Source: Rhizobium sp. ARZ01
Lineage (GTDB): Bacteria; Pseudomonadota; Alphaproteobacteria; Rhizobiales; Rhizobiaceae
Direction: 5' to 3'
Length of the DNA: 64,000 bases
Assembly (NCBI RefSeq): GCF_014851675.1
Contig: NZ_JACVAE010000001.1
Location: 1,426,001 to 1,490,000 of the forward strand
Both the position numbers and the translations under genes were made by a program. Below, piece by piece: positions 45,795 through 56,487 of this stretch (position 1 is its first letter; each line of letters begins with the position of its first letter). The notes beneath the pieces were generated by a model, which searched no databases, had not been told where the DNA came from, and saw only the letters and a program-made list of their open reading frames with translations.

Positions 45795-46722
45795 TCACCC
45801 GGTAGTAACGGCCGCCTCATCCTCAAGGCTCGCCTCTTTTTCGCCGACCTGCTCTCGTCTCCCCTTCGCTTCCGGCGGGACGCAGAAGCAAAGGACATAG
45901 AGCGCCGGCAGGAAGATCAGCGTGAGGACTGCGGCAACGATCAGGCCACCGATCACGGTGAAGGCAAGCGGCTACCAGAAAGGATCGCGAACGATCGGCA
46001 GCATGCCGAGGATCGTCGAGCCGGCGGTCAGGAAGATCGGGCGGACCCGATTGGTCGTCGCATCGATCACGCTCTGCCTCGACTTGCCCTTTCCGCGATT
46101 GACTTGTCGATCTGGTCGATTGGCCGAGCGGTACGAGCATCGTCTTGACGGTGAAATCGGGGGCCTCGCTCCTGCCGAGGTTCCAGAAGGAGAAAACGCC
46201 GGCAATCGCCCCAAGCAGCATAGACGCGAAGGGCAGCTTCGGCCGCGTTGACGCTGGCCTCTGCCGTGTTGGCTTGGGCGATCGCGGCGTCCAATGCTTG
46301 CCGCGTGGCAGTGCGCGGGTAGAGGCTTTGCGTCCGGTCGCGGTTGGCGATTGCATTGTCGAGGTTCGCCCTTGCCGCGAAAAGGTTTGCCTCGGCCTTG
46401 CGAACCGCATCCTGCTGGTCCTCGGAATCCAGCATGGCCAGCACCGTTCCCGGCTCCACAAGATTACCAACCTCGACGTTGCGCTCGCGCACCTCGCCGC
46501 CCTGGCGAAAGCTGAATTCGTTTCGAAGCGCGGCTGGACCTCCCCGACGAGCGAGCCGAACGTGTCGTCGGGATTGAAAGAAACGGCGACGGTTTTGACT
46601 GGACGCGGCGGTAGCTCCGTGGATTCCTCTTCCTTTTGGCATCCGCTCAACAGGATAAGTGCGAAAACTGCGGGATTACTGTTGCGGAAGAACGGGCTCG
46701 CGAAAGACGAACGTGGCGCCAT
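45795..46722 (-). pseudogene. RND efflux locus collapsed into one remnant (adaptor plus pump fragments)
   Basis: Reading down the minus strand in shifting frames: an adaptor lipoprotein start (ALILLSGCQKEEESTELPPRPVKTVAV); adaptor core GGEVRERNVEVGNLVEPGTVLAMLDSEDQQDAVRKAEANL (HlyD-like); then an RND pump N-terminus (EAPDFTVKTMLVPLGQS); then directly a pump C-terminal piece TTNRVRPIFLTAGSTILGMLPIVRDPFW, a stop at about 45972, and PLAFTVIGGLIVAAVLTLIFLPALYVLCF to 45795. A normal pump has about 1030 residues, so some 3 kb was deleted internally. No functional efflux system remains. Confidence 0.82.
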
Positions 46723-46780
46723 GGTGACGGCTAGCCATCGCGCAGCGGCAGCCGCGCGATGGGAGTCGGGCTGTGCCAGC

Positions 46781-48034
46781 TCAGTAGTCGACCGGATCGC
46801 GGACGATCGGGCATGTCATGCAGTGACCGCCGCCGCGGCCACGACCCAGTTCGGCCCCGGTGATCGTGATGACCTCGATGCCTTCCTTGCGCAGCAGAGT
46901 ATTGGTGTAGGTGTTACGGTCGTAGGCGTAGACGACGCCCGGCGAGGCGCAGACGAGGTTGGCGCCGCTGTCCCATTGGGTGCGCTCGCGCATGTAATCG
47001 TTGCCGCCGGTCTCGACGACACGCATCTTCTTCAGGCCCAGCGCGTCGCGCACCGTCTCGACAAAGGTGCCCTTGTCCTTGTGCAGCTCTACGCCGCCCT
47101 TGCCGTCCGGACGATAGGAGAAGGCACCGATCCCGTTGACGATATCTGGATAAAGCAGCACGCAATCACGATCGGCAAAGGTGAAGACCGTGTCGAGATG
47201 CATGGCGGCGCGCAGCTTCGGCATGGCCGCAACGATCACGCGCTCGGCAGCACCCTTCTCGAACAGCGCTGCTGCGACCTGGCTGATGGCCTGGCGCGAG
47301 GTGCGCTCGCTCATGCCGATCAGCACATTGCCCTTGCCAATCGGCATGACGTCGCCACCTTCGAACGTCGCAAGGCCCCAGTCCTTGGTTGGGTCTCCCC
47401 ACCAGATGTTGACCTTGCCGGCGAAATCCGGGTGGAATTTGTAGATCGAGCTGGTGAGGATGGTTTCCTCGTGCCGCGCCGGCCAGTAAAGTGCATTGAG
47501 GGTAACACCGCCGTAGATCCAGCAGGTCGTGTCGCGCGTGTAGAGGGTGTTCGGCAGCGGCGGCAGCAGGTATTCGTTGACGCCCGCCGCATCGCGGATA
47601 AGCGCCAGTTGCTCGCCACCGATATTTTCAGGGAATTCGAACGTCGAAAGGCCGCCGATCAGCGTTTCGGCGAGTTCGCGGTTGGACAGGCCTTCCAAAT
47701 AGGAGCGAACTTCATCGAGCAGACCGAGTCCGATCTGGTTGGGCACGACCTGATTGTCGAGGATCCATTTCTTGGCTTCGGGAATGGCCACCGTTTCAGA
47801 GAGCAGGTTGTGCATTTCTAAAACTTCGATGCCGCGGTCGCGCATCTTGGTCATGAAGTCGAAATGGTCGCGCTTGGCGTTTTCGACCCAGAGCACATCG
47901 TCGAAGAGGAGGTCGTCACAATTGCTTGGAGTAAGGCGCTGGTGGGCGCGGCCGGGTGCACACACCATGACCTTGCGCAGTTGACCGACTTCAGAATGAA
48001 CGCCCAGCGCCTGGGTGGAACTTGCAGAAGACAT
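46781..48034 (-). CDS. arcA: Arginine deiminase
   Basis: 417 residues. Hydrolyses arginine to citrulline and ammonia. Guanidino-modifying enzyme motifs are present: [20 protein letters not shown] with the catalytic His, and the nucleophile Cys405 in GGGHCMTCP. Full length matches ArcA proteins. The upstream neighbour, 14 bases away, is an arginine/ornithine-type antiporter, and a second antiporter lies beyond it. The classical ornithine carbamoyltransferase (arcB) and carbamate kinase (arcC) are absent here, so citrulline must be processed elsewhere or exported. Confidence 0.95.
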   Translation of the reverse strand: MSSASSTQALGVHSEVGQLRKVMVCAPGRAHQRLTPSNCDDLLFDDVLWVENAKRDHFDFMTKMRDRGIEVLEMHNLLSETVAIPEAKKWILDNQVVPNQIGLGLLDEVRSYLEGLSNRELAETLIGGLSTFEFPENIGGEQLALIRDAAGVNEYLLPPLPNTLYTRDTTCWIYGGVTLNALYWPARHEETILTSSIYKFHPDFAGKVNIWWGDPTKDWGLATFEGGDVMPIGKGNVLIGMSERTSRQAISQVAAALFEKGAAERVIVAAMPKLRAAMHLDTVFTFADRDCVLLYPDIVNGIGAFSYRPDGKGGVELHKDKGTFVETVRDALGLKKMRVVETGGNDYMRERTQWDSGANLVCASPGVVYAYDRNTYTNTLLRKEGIEVITITGAELGRGRGGGHCMTCPIVRDPVDY

Positions 48035-48048
48035 GCGTTTCCTCCTTT

Positions 48049-49485
48049 TCAGATTGTCAGGTAGCCGGTGGCCAGTCCGATGATCGCAGCAATGCAGCCT
48101 ATAACGGCGGCAACGAAGACCACCCAGTCCACGGTGGTGTTGAAGATCTGCTTGCCCTGTTCGCGCCGGGCCCAGAAGTAAAGGAGGGTGCCGGGGGCGT
48201 AGAGAAGCGCGGACAAGAGGACGAACTTCATACCGCCGGCGACGATCATAAACATCGTGTAGATCGCGGCGATGCTGGCAATGGTCAGGTCACGCCTGCG
48301 TTCCTGCGGCCTGAGCTGTTCGTAGGTCTCGCCGCGCCGCGCCACAAGATAGCCGTAAGCGGCCACGAACAGGTAAGGTATCAGGGCCATCGCACTTGTC
48401 AGGTTCAACATCAGGGCGAAAGCGTCCTGTGACCAGTACGTGCTGATGACGAAGAGCTGGACGATGATGTTGGTCAGCCACAGCGCAGCAGCGGGCACCC
48501 TGTTTTGGTTCTCGGTGCCGAACAGGCGCGGCATGTCTTCCGTGCGAGCGGCGACGTAGAGCACTTCGGCGCAGACCAGCGACCATGCCAGATAGGCGCC
48601 CAGCACCGACACGATCACGCCGATGCTGATGAAGACTGCTCCCCATGGACCGACAACGGCTGCCAGGACACCCGCCATCGACGGTTGGGCCATAGCGGCG
48701 ATTTCAGGCCGCTGGAGGGCTGCGTAGGGCAGAAGCGTGACAAGGACCATCAGAGCACTGACTCCGACAAAGCCCATAATCGTCGCCTTGCCGACATCGG
48801 CGCGTGTCTGCGCATAGCGAGAATAGTTGCTCGCACCCTCGATACCGATGAAGACGAAGACGGTCGCCAGCATCGTCGCCCGTATTTGCTGCAGGAGGCT
48901 TGCCTCCGGCATGCCCTCCCCGCCCCAAAAATTGGCGCGAAACAGGTCGAGCTTGAAGGCGAAGAAGAGGATGATGATGAAGGCGATGATCGGAACGATC
49001 TTCGCAACCGTGACCACAGTGTTGATGAAGGCCGCCTGCTGGACCCCCTTCAGGATCATGAAGTGGAACAGCCAGATGCCGACCGAGGCCACGACGATGG
49101 CGATGAGCGTGTTGCCGTCGCCAAAGACTGGGAAAAATTTCCCCAACGTGGATTTGATCAGCACCCAGTATGACACGTTGCCGATGCAACTGCCGATCCA
49201 GTAGCCGAAGGCGGAAAGGAAACCGGGATAGTCGCCGAAGCCTTCCTTGGCGTATGCATAGACACCGGCATCAAGATCGGGCTTGCGTTCTGCCAGCGAC
49301 TGGAAGACGCGTGCGAGCATATACATACCGCCACCAGCGATACACCAGGCGATGATTGCGCCAAACGGTCCGGTTGCATTACCAAACGTTCGCGGCAGGG
49401 AGAAAATACCCGCACCGACCATGGAGCCCACGACCATGGCTGTCAATGCGAAGAGTGAGAACTTCTGCGTCGTTTCCGAAGACAT
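48049..49485 (-). CDS. arcD: Arginine/ornithine-type antiporter (APC family)
   Basis: 478 residues, about 12-13 membrane helices, ribosome site GGGGGAAAG. It starts [38 protein letters not shown], the [12 protein letters not shown] signature of the basic amino acid/polyamine antiporter group, and carries [22 protein letters not shown] in helix 6. It exchanges external arginine for internal ornithine or citrulline across the inner membrane. It is co-transcribed with arcA. The next upstream gene is a close paralogue. Confidence 0.88.
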   Translation of the reverse strand: MSSETTQKFSLFALTAMVVGSMVGAGIFSLPRTFGNATGPFGAIIAWCIAGGGMYMLARVFQSLAERKPDLDAGVYAYAKEGFGDYPGFLSAFGYWIGSCIGNVSYWVLIKSTLGKFFPVFGDGNTLIAIVVASVGIWLFHFMILKGVQQAAFINTVVTVAKIVPIIAFIIILFFAFKLDLFRANFWGGEGMPEASLLQQIRATMLATVFVFIGIEGASNYSRYAQTRADVGKATIMGFVGVSALMVLVTLLPYAALQRPEIAAMAQPSMAGVLAAVVGPWGAVFISIGVIVSVLGAYLAWSLVCAEVLYVAARTEDMPRLFGTENQNRVPAAALWLTNIIVQLFVISTYWSQDAFALMLNLTSAMALIPYLFVAAYGYLVARRGETYEQLRPQERRRDLTIASIAAIYTMFMIVAGGMKFVLLSALLYAPGTLLYFWARREQGKQIFNTTVDWVVFVAAVIGCIAAIIGLATGYLTI

Positions 49486-49729
49486 CTTTCCCCCGATAAG
49501 TTGTTAAGCTGGCAATTCTTTCCTCAATTGAAATGGCTGGCTACGATTGGAACTATAATGCCGAACAACAATTGCTGTGATCGGCACAGAATCCCAAAAA
49601 TATGCGCTGCGTTCAGATTTTGTGACAGCGGTGCATCAAAAGTATCATCGCTGACGCCGCTTGTTTACGCGCGACGACATGATCATCTGAACGTTTCGAC
49701 ACCTTGCAGTGGTACATTGACCCGGCAGA

Positions 49730-51160
49730 TTAGAACGAGATGGCGCCCGTCGCGATTAGATAGATGCCGACGCACGCGCCGATTGCCGCAAGCACGAAAA
49801 GCGCGAGTTCCGTGCGCATGAATGCAGCTTTTCCCTGCTCGCGCCGCGCCATGAGATAGAGGATCGTTCCCGGCCCATATATGACGGTCGTCAGGAGCAG
49901 GTGTGTGAAGTCCGCCGCATAGATCAACCCTGCAGTGTAGACGGTTGCGATGCCCGCCCAGAGGAAGTCGGTCCTATGGTTGGCGGAGTCCTGATCGTAG
50001 GTATCTCCGCTCCAGCATAGTTTCAGGCCATACGCGGCGACGAGGAAATACGGAATGAGGATCATCGAACTCGTCAGTTCCAGCGCGAGGCGGAACGCAT
50101 ATTGCGTAAACAAGGTCAGGATCAGGAAGACCTGGACGACGATATTGGTCAGCCACAGCGCGTTTGCCGGTACACCCCTTGCATTTTCATGGGCGAGGAA
50201 CCGCGGCATCGTTTCATACTTAGCAGCAGAATAGAGAATTTCAGCCGCAAGCAACACCCAGGAAATATACGCACCGGCCACAGAGATGAGCAGTCCCACA
50301 CTTACGAACACCGCCCCCCAATGGCCGACAACGGCCTGAAGGACGCCCGCCATGGACGGGTTGCGCAGGGCCGCAAGTTCCGGCCGCGTTAAAACGCCGT
50401 ACGAGAGAAGCGTCACCATCACCATGAGCGCGAGGACGCCGAGAAAACCGACTACCGTTGCAATGCCGACATCGGCGCGGTTGCGGGCGTAACGCGAATA
50501 GACGCTTGCCCCCTCGATGCCGACAAAGACGAAAACCGTGACCAGCATTGTCGCACGCACCTGTCCGGCGACGCTGGCAAACGTTACTTCCTCGCCACCC
50601 CAGAAGCTCTCGGCGAAGGTGTAGAGATCGAATCCCAATCCGACGAAGACAATGAACAGCACGATGGGAATGATCTTGGCAAAGGTGACCACATTGTTGA
50701 GGGCAGCCGCCTCCCGAATGCCGCGCAGGATCAACGCGTGCATGATCCACAAGAGAACTGAGGAGATAACAACGGCCAGGACAGTATTGCCATCACCGAA
50801 GGCAGGGAAAAACAGGCCAAGCGTCGAGTTGATAAGGATGAAGTAAGAGACGTTACCGAGGACCGCAGCCGACCAGTAACCGAGCGCGGACAGGAAGCCG
50901 AGATAGTCGCCGAACCCGGCCTTGGCATAGGCATAGATACCCGCGTCAAGATTCGGCTTTCGTTGCGACAGTGTCTGGAACACGAAGGCGAGCATCAACA
51001 TCCCAACACCGGCAATCGTCCAGGCTATCAAAGCGCCGAAGGGACCGGTCGCGCGGCCGAAAGCCTGAGGCAGCGAGAAAATGCCGGCACCGACCATCGA
51101 GCCGACCACCATCGCCATCAGTGTCCAGAGGGAGAATTTCTGTTCGGAGGATGAAGCCAT
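49730..51160 (-). CDS. Second arginine/ornithine-type antiporter (APC family)
   Basis: 476 residues from ATG 51160 (MASSSEQKFSLWTLM...). It is closely similar along its length to the preceding antiporter, with the same [24 protein letters not shown] and GIEGASVYSRYARNRADVG signatures. It lies upstream on the same strand, 244 bases from the first copy. Two side-by-side paralogues suggest tandem duplication and a split of substrates (for example arginine/ornithine versus arginine/citrulline or a polyamine). Frame is open upstream to 51223, but the similarity starts at MASSS. Confidence 0.87.
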   Translation of the reverse strand: MASSSEQKFSLWTLMAMVVGSMVGAGIFSLPQAFGRATGPFGALIAWTIAGVGMLMLAFVFQTLSQRKPNLDAGIYAYAKAGFGDYLGFLSALGYWSAAVLGNVSYFILINSTLGLFFPAFGDGNTVLAVVISSVLLWIMHALILRGIREAAALNNVVTFAKIIPIVLFIVFVGLGFDLYTFAESFWGGEEVTFASVAGQVRATMLVTVFVFVGIEGASVYSRYARNRADVGIATVVGFLGVLALMVMVTLLSYGVLTRPELAALRNPSMAGVLQAVVGHWGAVFVSVGLLISVAGAYISWVLLAAEILYSAAKYETMPRFLAHENARGVPANALWLTNIVVQVFLILTLFTQYAFRLALELTSSMILIPYFLVAAYGLKLCWSGDTYDQDSANHRTDFLWAGIATVYTAGLIYAADFTHLLLTTVIYGPGTILYLMARREQGKAAFMRTELALFVLAAIGACVGIYLIATGAISF

Positions 51161-51515
51161 ATCGGTCGATCCGGGCGGACGGGAATGGAATAGAATACCT
51201 TGAGATCGTAGAACGCCGGGCAATCTTGCAATATTGCTGGTGCTCTGTGATTGGCTTCAAATCCCAGGACTTGGCGGTGGGTCCCGCATTTTGCAAAATC
51301 CACCGATCGTCCCTCCGGAAGGGACGCGCGGTGCTGGCGGCTGCGAACGACGCGGAAGAAGCATGCATGCGATCCGACATCGCTCGTGATATCTCTTCCA
51401 CACGTTGCAACGTAGGCACAGCCGCACCCTCTCGATCGCTGTCACGCAGGCTAAGGTTGTGGAACGGCCGATCAGATGCTCTAACTTCGTCGACTCTCGA
51501 TACCAACCGAGCCAG
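51161..51515. other. Intergenic stretch, no gene recognised
   Basis: About 355 bases between the antiporter start and the lipoprotein remnant. I looked for an FNR/FixK-type box (TTGAT-N4-ATCAA) as expected for arginine deiminase genes and saw no perfect copy here or in 49486-49729. Confidence 0.45.
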
Positions 51516-51899
51516 ATGATGCCGACAAAGCGACTGCTCGCACTCCTGATTGTCTTGGCCGCTCTGCCGGGGTGCGGTGGTCCGCGTGCGGTCACCGGCC
51601 TTGCCGGCGCGCAGCCCGGCGCAAAGGCGAACACCGTCGTTCCGATTCTCCTTGCAACCAACAGACGCCGGGCTGACGATCTCTCTAGGCCAGACTCCGC
51701 CCAACGTTCACAGACGCTGAATTTTGCGGAATTCTATATCGGGATCCCGGGAAACCACAGTCCCGGCGCAGTCGAGACGAACGGCCACACGCCTGATCCG
51801 GTTCGACACTTTGCGGGCTCTCCTTCAGGCAAATCGACGGCCGCAAGCAGCTCGGCGGGCTCGCCATGGCCGCAGCGAAAAACGGCACAACCGGCCTGA
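51516..51899 (+). pseudogene. DUF900 alpha/beta hydrolase lipoprotein, N-terminal fragment
   Basis: From ATG 51516: MMPTKRLLALLIVLAALPGC (signal with lipobox LPGC), then ILLATNRRRADD and LNFAEFYIGIPGNHSPG...PDPVRHFAG, which matches the beginning of DUF900 hydrolases (normally 350-400 residues). After about 51825 the similarity stops and the frame runs into unrelated transporter sequence, ending at 51899. The hydrolase core with GHSMG is lost. Confidence 0.65.
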
Positions 51900-52610
51900 C
51901 TGCCTTCTATTCCTCGGGTCCGGAACTGATCCCCGCCGTCCTGCTGCTTGCAGCCGGCTTCCTGATCAAGATCGGCACGATCGGCGTCCACGTGTGGCTA
52001 CCGGGCGCCTACGCGCAAGCCGATGACGATCTGTCGGCCATGCTGTCGGCCGTCGTCGGCAAGGTGGCGATATTCGCCCTGTTCATAACGGCCTACCTCG
52101 CTGTCCGTTCCGAACTTGGCCTTGACCTCGCGCGCGCCATAGGCTGGATCGGCATGCTGACGACGGTCGTCGGCGCGCTCCTGGCGCTGCAGCAGGCTGC
52201 ACATGAAGCGTATGCTTGCCTATTCCAGCCTCATCCAGACCGGTTACATCGTCACCGCCGTTGCGCTGATGAGCCATCTCGGTTGGGTGACGGCCCTCTA
52301 TCTGGTGGCGAACCATCTGATGGTCAAAGGAGTCCTCTTTCTGACGGTCGCGGGCATCATTCGACGCACGGGTTTGAGGCGCCTGGAGGCCTGCGGGGGC
52401 CTCGCACGAAACATGCCGCTGACCTTTGCCACTTTGGCTATCGCCTCGTCTCGATGTCGGGACTGCCACCCTACCGCTTCTACCGGGCAGCGCTGGCGCC
52501 GATGCTGAGGCCCTATGCCGAGCGTTTTTGGGATAGCGTCTCTCGTGCCGTCGGCGTACTCGGTGAAGCCTCTACTATGTCGTCGTACTCTACACGCTGA
52601 CCGCGTTTGT
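51840..52610 (+). pseudogene. Proton-translocating antiporter/NADH dehydrogenase subunit remnant (MnhD/NuoN-like)
   Basis: Fragments in two frames: LLLAAGFLIKIGTIGVHVWLPGAYAQADDDLSAMLSAVVGKVAIFALF...GMLTTVVGALLALQQ, then, after a shift near 52200, MKRMLAYSSLIQTGYIVTAVALMSHLGWVTALYLVANHLMVKGVLFLTVAGI..., then back to the first frame near 52445 with VSMSGLPPYRFY. This is the proton-pumping membrane fold of MnhD/NuoM/NuoN proteins. Both ends are missing and two frameshifts are present. It is fused directly behind the DUF900 fragment. Confidence 0.75.
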
Positions 52611-52757
52611 TTCCTTGTAGGGCGAGAGGCGGAAGGGGCTGCAGCACGCCACGCGCCGTTGTAAGCGTTGCAAGAACGAGATTACACTTGAAGGCTTCGT
52701 CTGGATGGACAAGATTTAAGTAGCCAGAAATTATCAACGAGACAGGAAGGATTGGAC

Positions 52758-53015
52758 ATGATCAAGAACTCCCTTTTCCTCGTTATGGTCGGCCTTGCAC
52801 TGGCAGGCTGCACCCCAACCGAGAGGGGCGCCGGAATCGGGGCCGCCACGGGCGCGGTAATCGGCGGCGCCATTACGAACGATGTTCGGGGTGCTGCCGT
52901 CGGGGCTGCCATCGGTGGTGTTTCCGGTGCCGTCATCGGCAATGTCGCAGGTCAGCCCGGCCGATGCTACTACCGCGATCGCTACGGTCGCCGCTATGTC
53001 GCTGCCTGCCCGTAA
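52758..53015 (+). CDS. Small glycine-zipper lipoprotein
   Basis: 85 residues from ATG 52758 with AGGAAGG upstream. Lipoprotein signal ending LAGC, then a glycine zipper (GAGIGAATGAVIGGAITNDVRGAAVGAAIGGVSGAVIGNVAG), then CYYRDRYGRRYVAACP. This pattern is widespread in rhizobial envelope proteins of the YMGG/17-kDa antigen kind, which insert in or line the outer membrane. Role unknown. Stands alone upstream of lexA. Confidence 0.85.
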   Translation: MIKNSLFLVMVGLALAGCTPTERGAGIGAATGAVIGGAITNDVRGAAVGAAIGGVSGAVIGNVAGQPGRCYYRDRYGRRYVAACP

Positions 53016-53132
53016 CTCGTCCGCAGCAAGCGGCATAACAGCGAAAGAGCTCCCTTGTCAGAATGTGGAGCTTTTTCGCCGGCCACCCAGTGCGTGACCG
53101 CTCCCCCGTCTGCCTATAATTACCCCCTTGCG

Positions 53133-53147
53133 GAACACATGTGGAAC
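53133..53147 (+). promoter_or_regulatory. LexA operator (alphaproteobacterial SOS box)
   Basis: GAACACATGTGGAAC fits GAAC-N7-GAAC exactly, the direct-repeat LexA box known for Rhizobium and related alphaproteobacteria. It lies 48 bases before the lexA start, so lexA represses itself. It is also a landmark for the phylogenetic placement. Confidence 0.85.
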
Positions 53148-53194
53148 AGATAGTGTCTGTTCTGGATTTGTTTCACGATTCTGGATGGCGAGCC

Positions 53195-53911
53195 ATGCTG
53201 ACCCGCAAACAACAGGAATTGCTGCTGTTCATCCATGAGCGGATGAAGGAAACGGGTATTCCGCCTTCTTTCGACGAGATGAAGGACGCGCTCGATCTCG
53301 CGTCTAAATCGGGGATCCACCGCCTGATTACGGCGCTTGAGGAGCGCGGGTTCATCCGGCGGCTGCCCAACCGGGCTCGTGCGCTGGAGGTCATCAAGCT
53401 CCCCGAGGCCTACTCGCCTAGCCTCAAGGCGCGTCGCGGCTTTTCGCCATCCGTCATCGAAGGCAGCCTCGGCAAATCGCCCACGCCCCCTGCCCCACCC
53501 CGTTCAGCCACCGGTAGTGCAGAAGGTTCGGTTTCGGTTCCGGTGATGGGGCGGATCGCTGCCGGTGTCCCGATCTCGGCGATCCAGAACAACACCCACG
53601 ACATCGCCGTACCACCCGAGATGCTCGGTTCCGGCGAGCACTACGCGCTTGAGGTCAAGGGTGACTCCATGATCGAGGCCGGTATCCTTGACGGCGACAC
53701 CGTCATCATCCGCAATGCCAGTTCGGCCAACCCGGGCGAGATCGTCGTGGCGCTCGTCGACGATGAGGAGGCAACACTGAAACGCTTCCGGCGCAAGGGG
53801 GCCTCCATTGCGCTGGAAGCCGCCAATCCCGCCTACGAGACCCGCATCTTTGGCCCTGATCGAGTAAAGATCCAGGGCAAACTCGTCGGTCTCATTCGCC
53901 GCTATCAGTAG
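53195..53911 (+). CDS. lexA: LexA repressor
   Basis: 238 residues from ATG 53195 ([29 protein letters not shown]). N-terminal winged helix, Pro-rich linker (about 95-115), then the S24 autoprotease: cleavage site Ala123-Gly124 (IAAGVP), nucleophile Ser158 ([10 protein letters not shown]) and general base Lys196 (ATLKRF), 38 residues apart as in other LexA. It represses DNA-damage genes until RecA-induced self-cleavage. An upstream in-frame start at 53141 would run through the operator and is rejected. Its 3' end overlaps comEC tail to tail by 20 bases. Confidence 0.97.
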   Translation: MLTRKQQELLLFIHERMKETGIPPSFDEMKDALDLASKSGIHRLITALEERGFIRRLPNRARALEVIKLPEAYSPSLKARRGFSPSVIEGSLGKSPTPPAPPRSATGSAEGSVSVPVMGRIAAGVPISAIQNNTHDIAVPPEMLGSGEHYALEVKGDSMIEAGILDGDTVIIRNASSANPGEIVVALVDDEEATLKRFRRKGASIALEAANPAYETRIFGPDRVKIQGKLVGLIRRYQ

Positions 53912-56487
53912 CGGCTGCGATTTGTGGTTCCAGGAATTTCTCGGTGCGCCAATCATAGAGGCGATGCCGGCTCCACGGACGGTGGAGCGAGGTGATGGCT
54001 TGGCGGATGGTGTAGTCGTCTCGGGCAGTTGGTTCGGCAAGTCGCGACATGATCTCAAGCGCTCCGCTCTGGCGCAGGGTGCGCATGGTGATGAGTTGCG
54101 CTCCCGAACGGCAAGGCTCGGCCTTGAGGTGCAGCGGAGCGACGACGAAATCAGCATTGTCGCAGGCCGCTCCTAGAAAGGCAGGGTCTTCGAGAGTCAC
54201 CACGCGCCAACCCGCGGGTGCAACGCCGACGCACCACTCCTTGCGGCGACAAACGAAGCGTTTTTCGTGGACTGCCGTTGCGAGTGCAGTGCGCATGTCA
54301 TCGTTCACACGCGCCATTGCAGCCCGGCTCAAGACGGCTCTCGATTTTGCTGTCCGCGTGTTGCGCGTCGCCGTCAATTGCTGCGTATCTGGCTGACCAC
54401 CGAATATGGCTTCCCGGCGATCAGCAGAGGAGCCTCTCCCGCTCGAAGGCTGCCGTTGTTTACTTTCACTGCTGCTTTGAAACTTTGGTGCTCGATGTCC
54501 TTCTAGACGGATGGCCCGGCGCCATTGATCGTAGAGGAAGTCAGGTGGGTTCGAACGGTTCGTCGCTGCTTCCCCTTCCCAAATGAGCGCAACGAGGCGA
54601 CCATCTTCCGATATGAGCAATTGAGGCTGTGCGTCTGGCCGATGGGCGAACGCGAGAGCTACTCCGATCACGAGTGGCACAAGGACGACAATTGCCAGAC
54701 GCGTCCGAAACATACAGACAAGGCCACCTGCTATCGCAATCAATGCAAATGCGAGCGGCGGCAGTCTACCGGTCACGACTTCTCCACCCCAGCCGGATAC
54801 CCACTTGGCCAACACGATGATCCAATCGATGCCTCGGCCCATGATCCAAAGCGGGAAACCGTCCAGGCCGAATGGCATGAGCATCATTGAAACGAGCGCC
54901 ATCGGCATGACGATTGTCGAAATGATCGGCATTGCCAGCAGATTTCCAGCCAGGCCATATGCGGGAAACCGATGGAAGTGACCAACGGAATAGACAAACG
55001 TGGCGACGCCGCCGATCAACGACCGATAACAGGATTCCACCTACAAACGCGGAAGTGAGTGAAAGTAGCCGCCAGCGTTTGCCTGTCCATACTGCGCTCG
55101 GTAGGGGGCGTTCGCGCCAAGCTGCGTAGCCTGCGACAAGGCCGAGGGTAGCCGCATACGACATTTGGAACCCGGGTCCTGTGACAGCCGACGGTGTGAT
55201 CATGAGTATGATGACTGCCGATAGAGCGATGTTGCGCATGCTGATCGCAGTGCGGTCGAAGATGACCGCGAAAAGCAAAACGACGATCATTAGCCAGGAA
55301 CGGATCGCTGAGACCGCGCCGCCAGAGACCAGTATGTAGAGGGTCACCGTCACCAGTCCGCCAACCGCCGCGATCTTCTTCACCGGACAGTGTTCGGCAA
55401 CACCGGGGGCAAGTGCCAAGAGCAGGCGGGCCCCGAAGAGGAAGGTGCCTGCAGCAAGCACCATATTCAATCCGGAAATCGCGAGGACATGCGCGAGGCC
55501 TGCCTTCCGGAGCGCCTCGACCGTATCCGGACTGATGCCGCGCTGTTCGGCTGTGATCAGCGCCGCAGCGATCGCGCCAGCATCGCCACTGATGCGGCCA
55601 CGGATATGCTCCGTGATGGCATTCCGCCATTCGGCTATCCATCGGCTTGCCGCATCGAATGTGTGCTCTGAGCCGACGGGCTGGCTCAGTGCCGAACCCG
55701 CCGGCTTGCCGTAGAAATAGCCGATCGCGCCCGTTCCTGCGACGTAGGCGTCGAAGGCGAAGTCGTTGAGGCCCGGCAATGCGGGTCCTGAAGGTGGGTT
55801 CAGCCGCGTGCGCCCGGTGATACCACCTCCGATCGGCAGCGCTTCATGTGGGCTGCGCGCAAGCAGGCTCACTATGCTGGGTGGTCGGCGCAAAGTAGGA
55901 TCAGTAGTGGAAGACAGCGCTACTCGATAACGCATACGGCCCCGGTCGTCGGACTCGCGGGAAAGTACCTTGCCACTGATCGTGGTGGTCACCGACTGAT
56001 CAAGCAGAACGGTCGAAAGTCTCCAGCTTTCGACTGCGGATAGCATCATCCCGAGAAACAGCAGGAATGCCGCCCATGCTGCCAAGGATAGGTGGTCGTG
56101 GCGGTGCCGCAGACGCACGGTGGCCGCGCCGCTGACGAGTAGTACCGAAAGAATTGCCATCAAGGGCGGATCGTCTGCAAGTGCGAACCACGACCACGCT
56201 CCTGCACCGATCAAAACGGGAACGAACAGAAAAGCGGTGCCGTAGTCCCGCTCCTGTTCCCACGCAGCGGCTAAGGCAGCCGGAATGGCAGCAACTTTGT
56301 ATCCCAGGGATCGAACGGCAATTCGGGGGAAACGAGAGAACCGGTCTGCCTGAAAGGGTGGGCGCAAGACAAGCCGATCTTCCGCTTGCGAGTTCGGCAG
56401 CCTCCGGTTCGCAATGGCGGCCGGGTCTTCGACTTTCGTAGCGGTGCCCTCCCACATGGCTTTTGCCCCAGCCGTTGACCACGACAT
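53892..56487 (-). pseudogene. comEC: ComEC/Rec2-family DNA uptake membrane protein, frameshifted
   Basis: The N-terminal part (start near ATG 56487 or 56457) reads through DUF4131-like and Competence domains: AHVLAISGLNMVLAAGTFLFG, IRSWLMIVVLLFAVIFDR, PGFQMSYAATLGLVAGYAAW, up to LTSAFVGGILLS. At about 55024 one extra G shifts the frame, and the protein continues from SLIGGVATFVYSVGHFHRFPAYGLAGNLLAMP to the end at 53892. Removing that G gives one ComEC protein of about 860 residues. ComEC forms the inner-membrane channel for single-stranded DNA in natural transformation. As written it is broken; a one-base sequencing error would restore it. Confidence 0.8.

Noticed and set aside
46145..47821. 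A 558-codon plus-strand open frame
   Set aside because: It is antisense to arginine deiminase and the RND remnant; the translation has no recognisable motif and arcA is unmistakable on the other strand.
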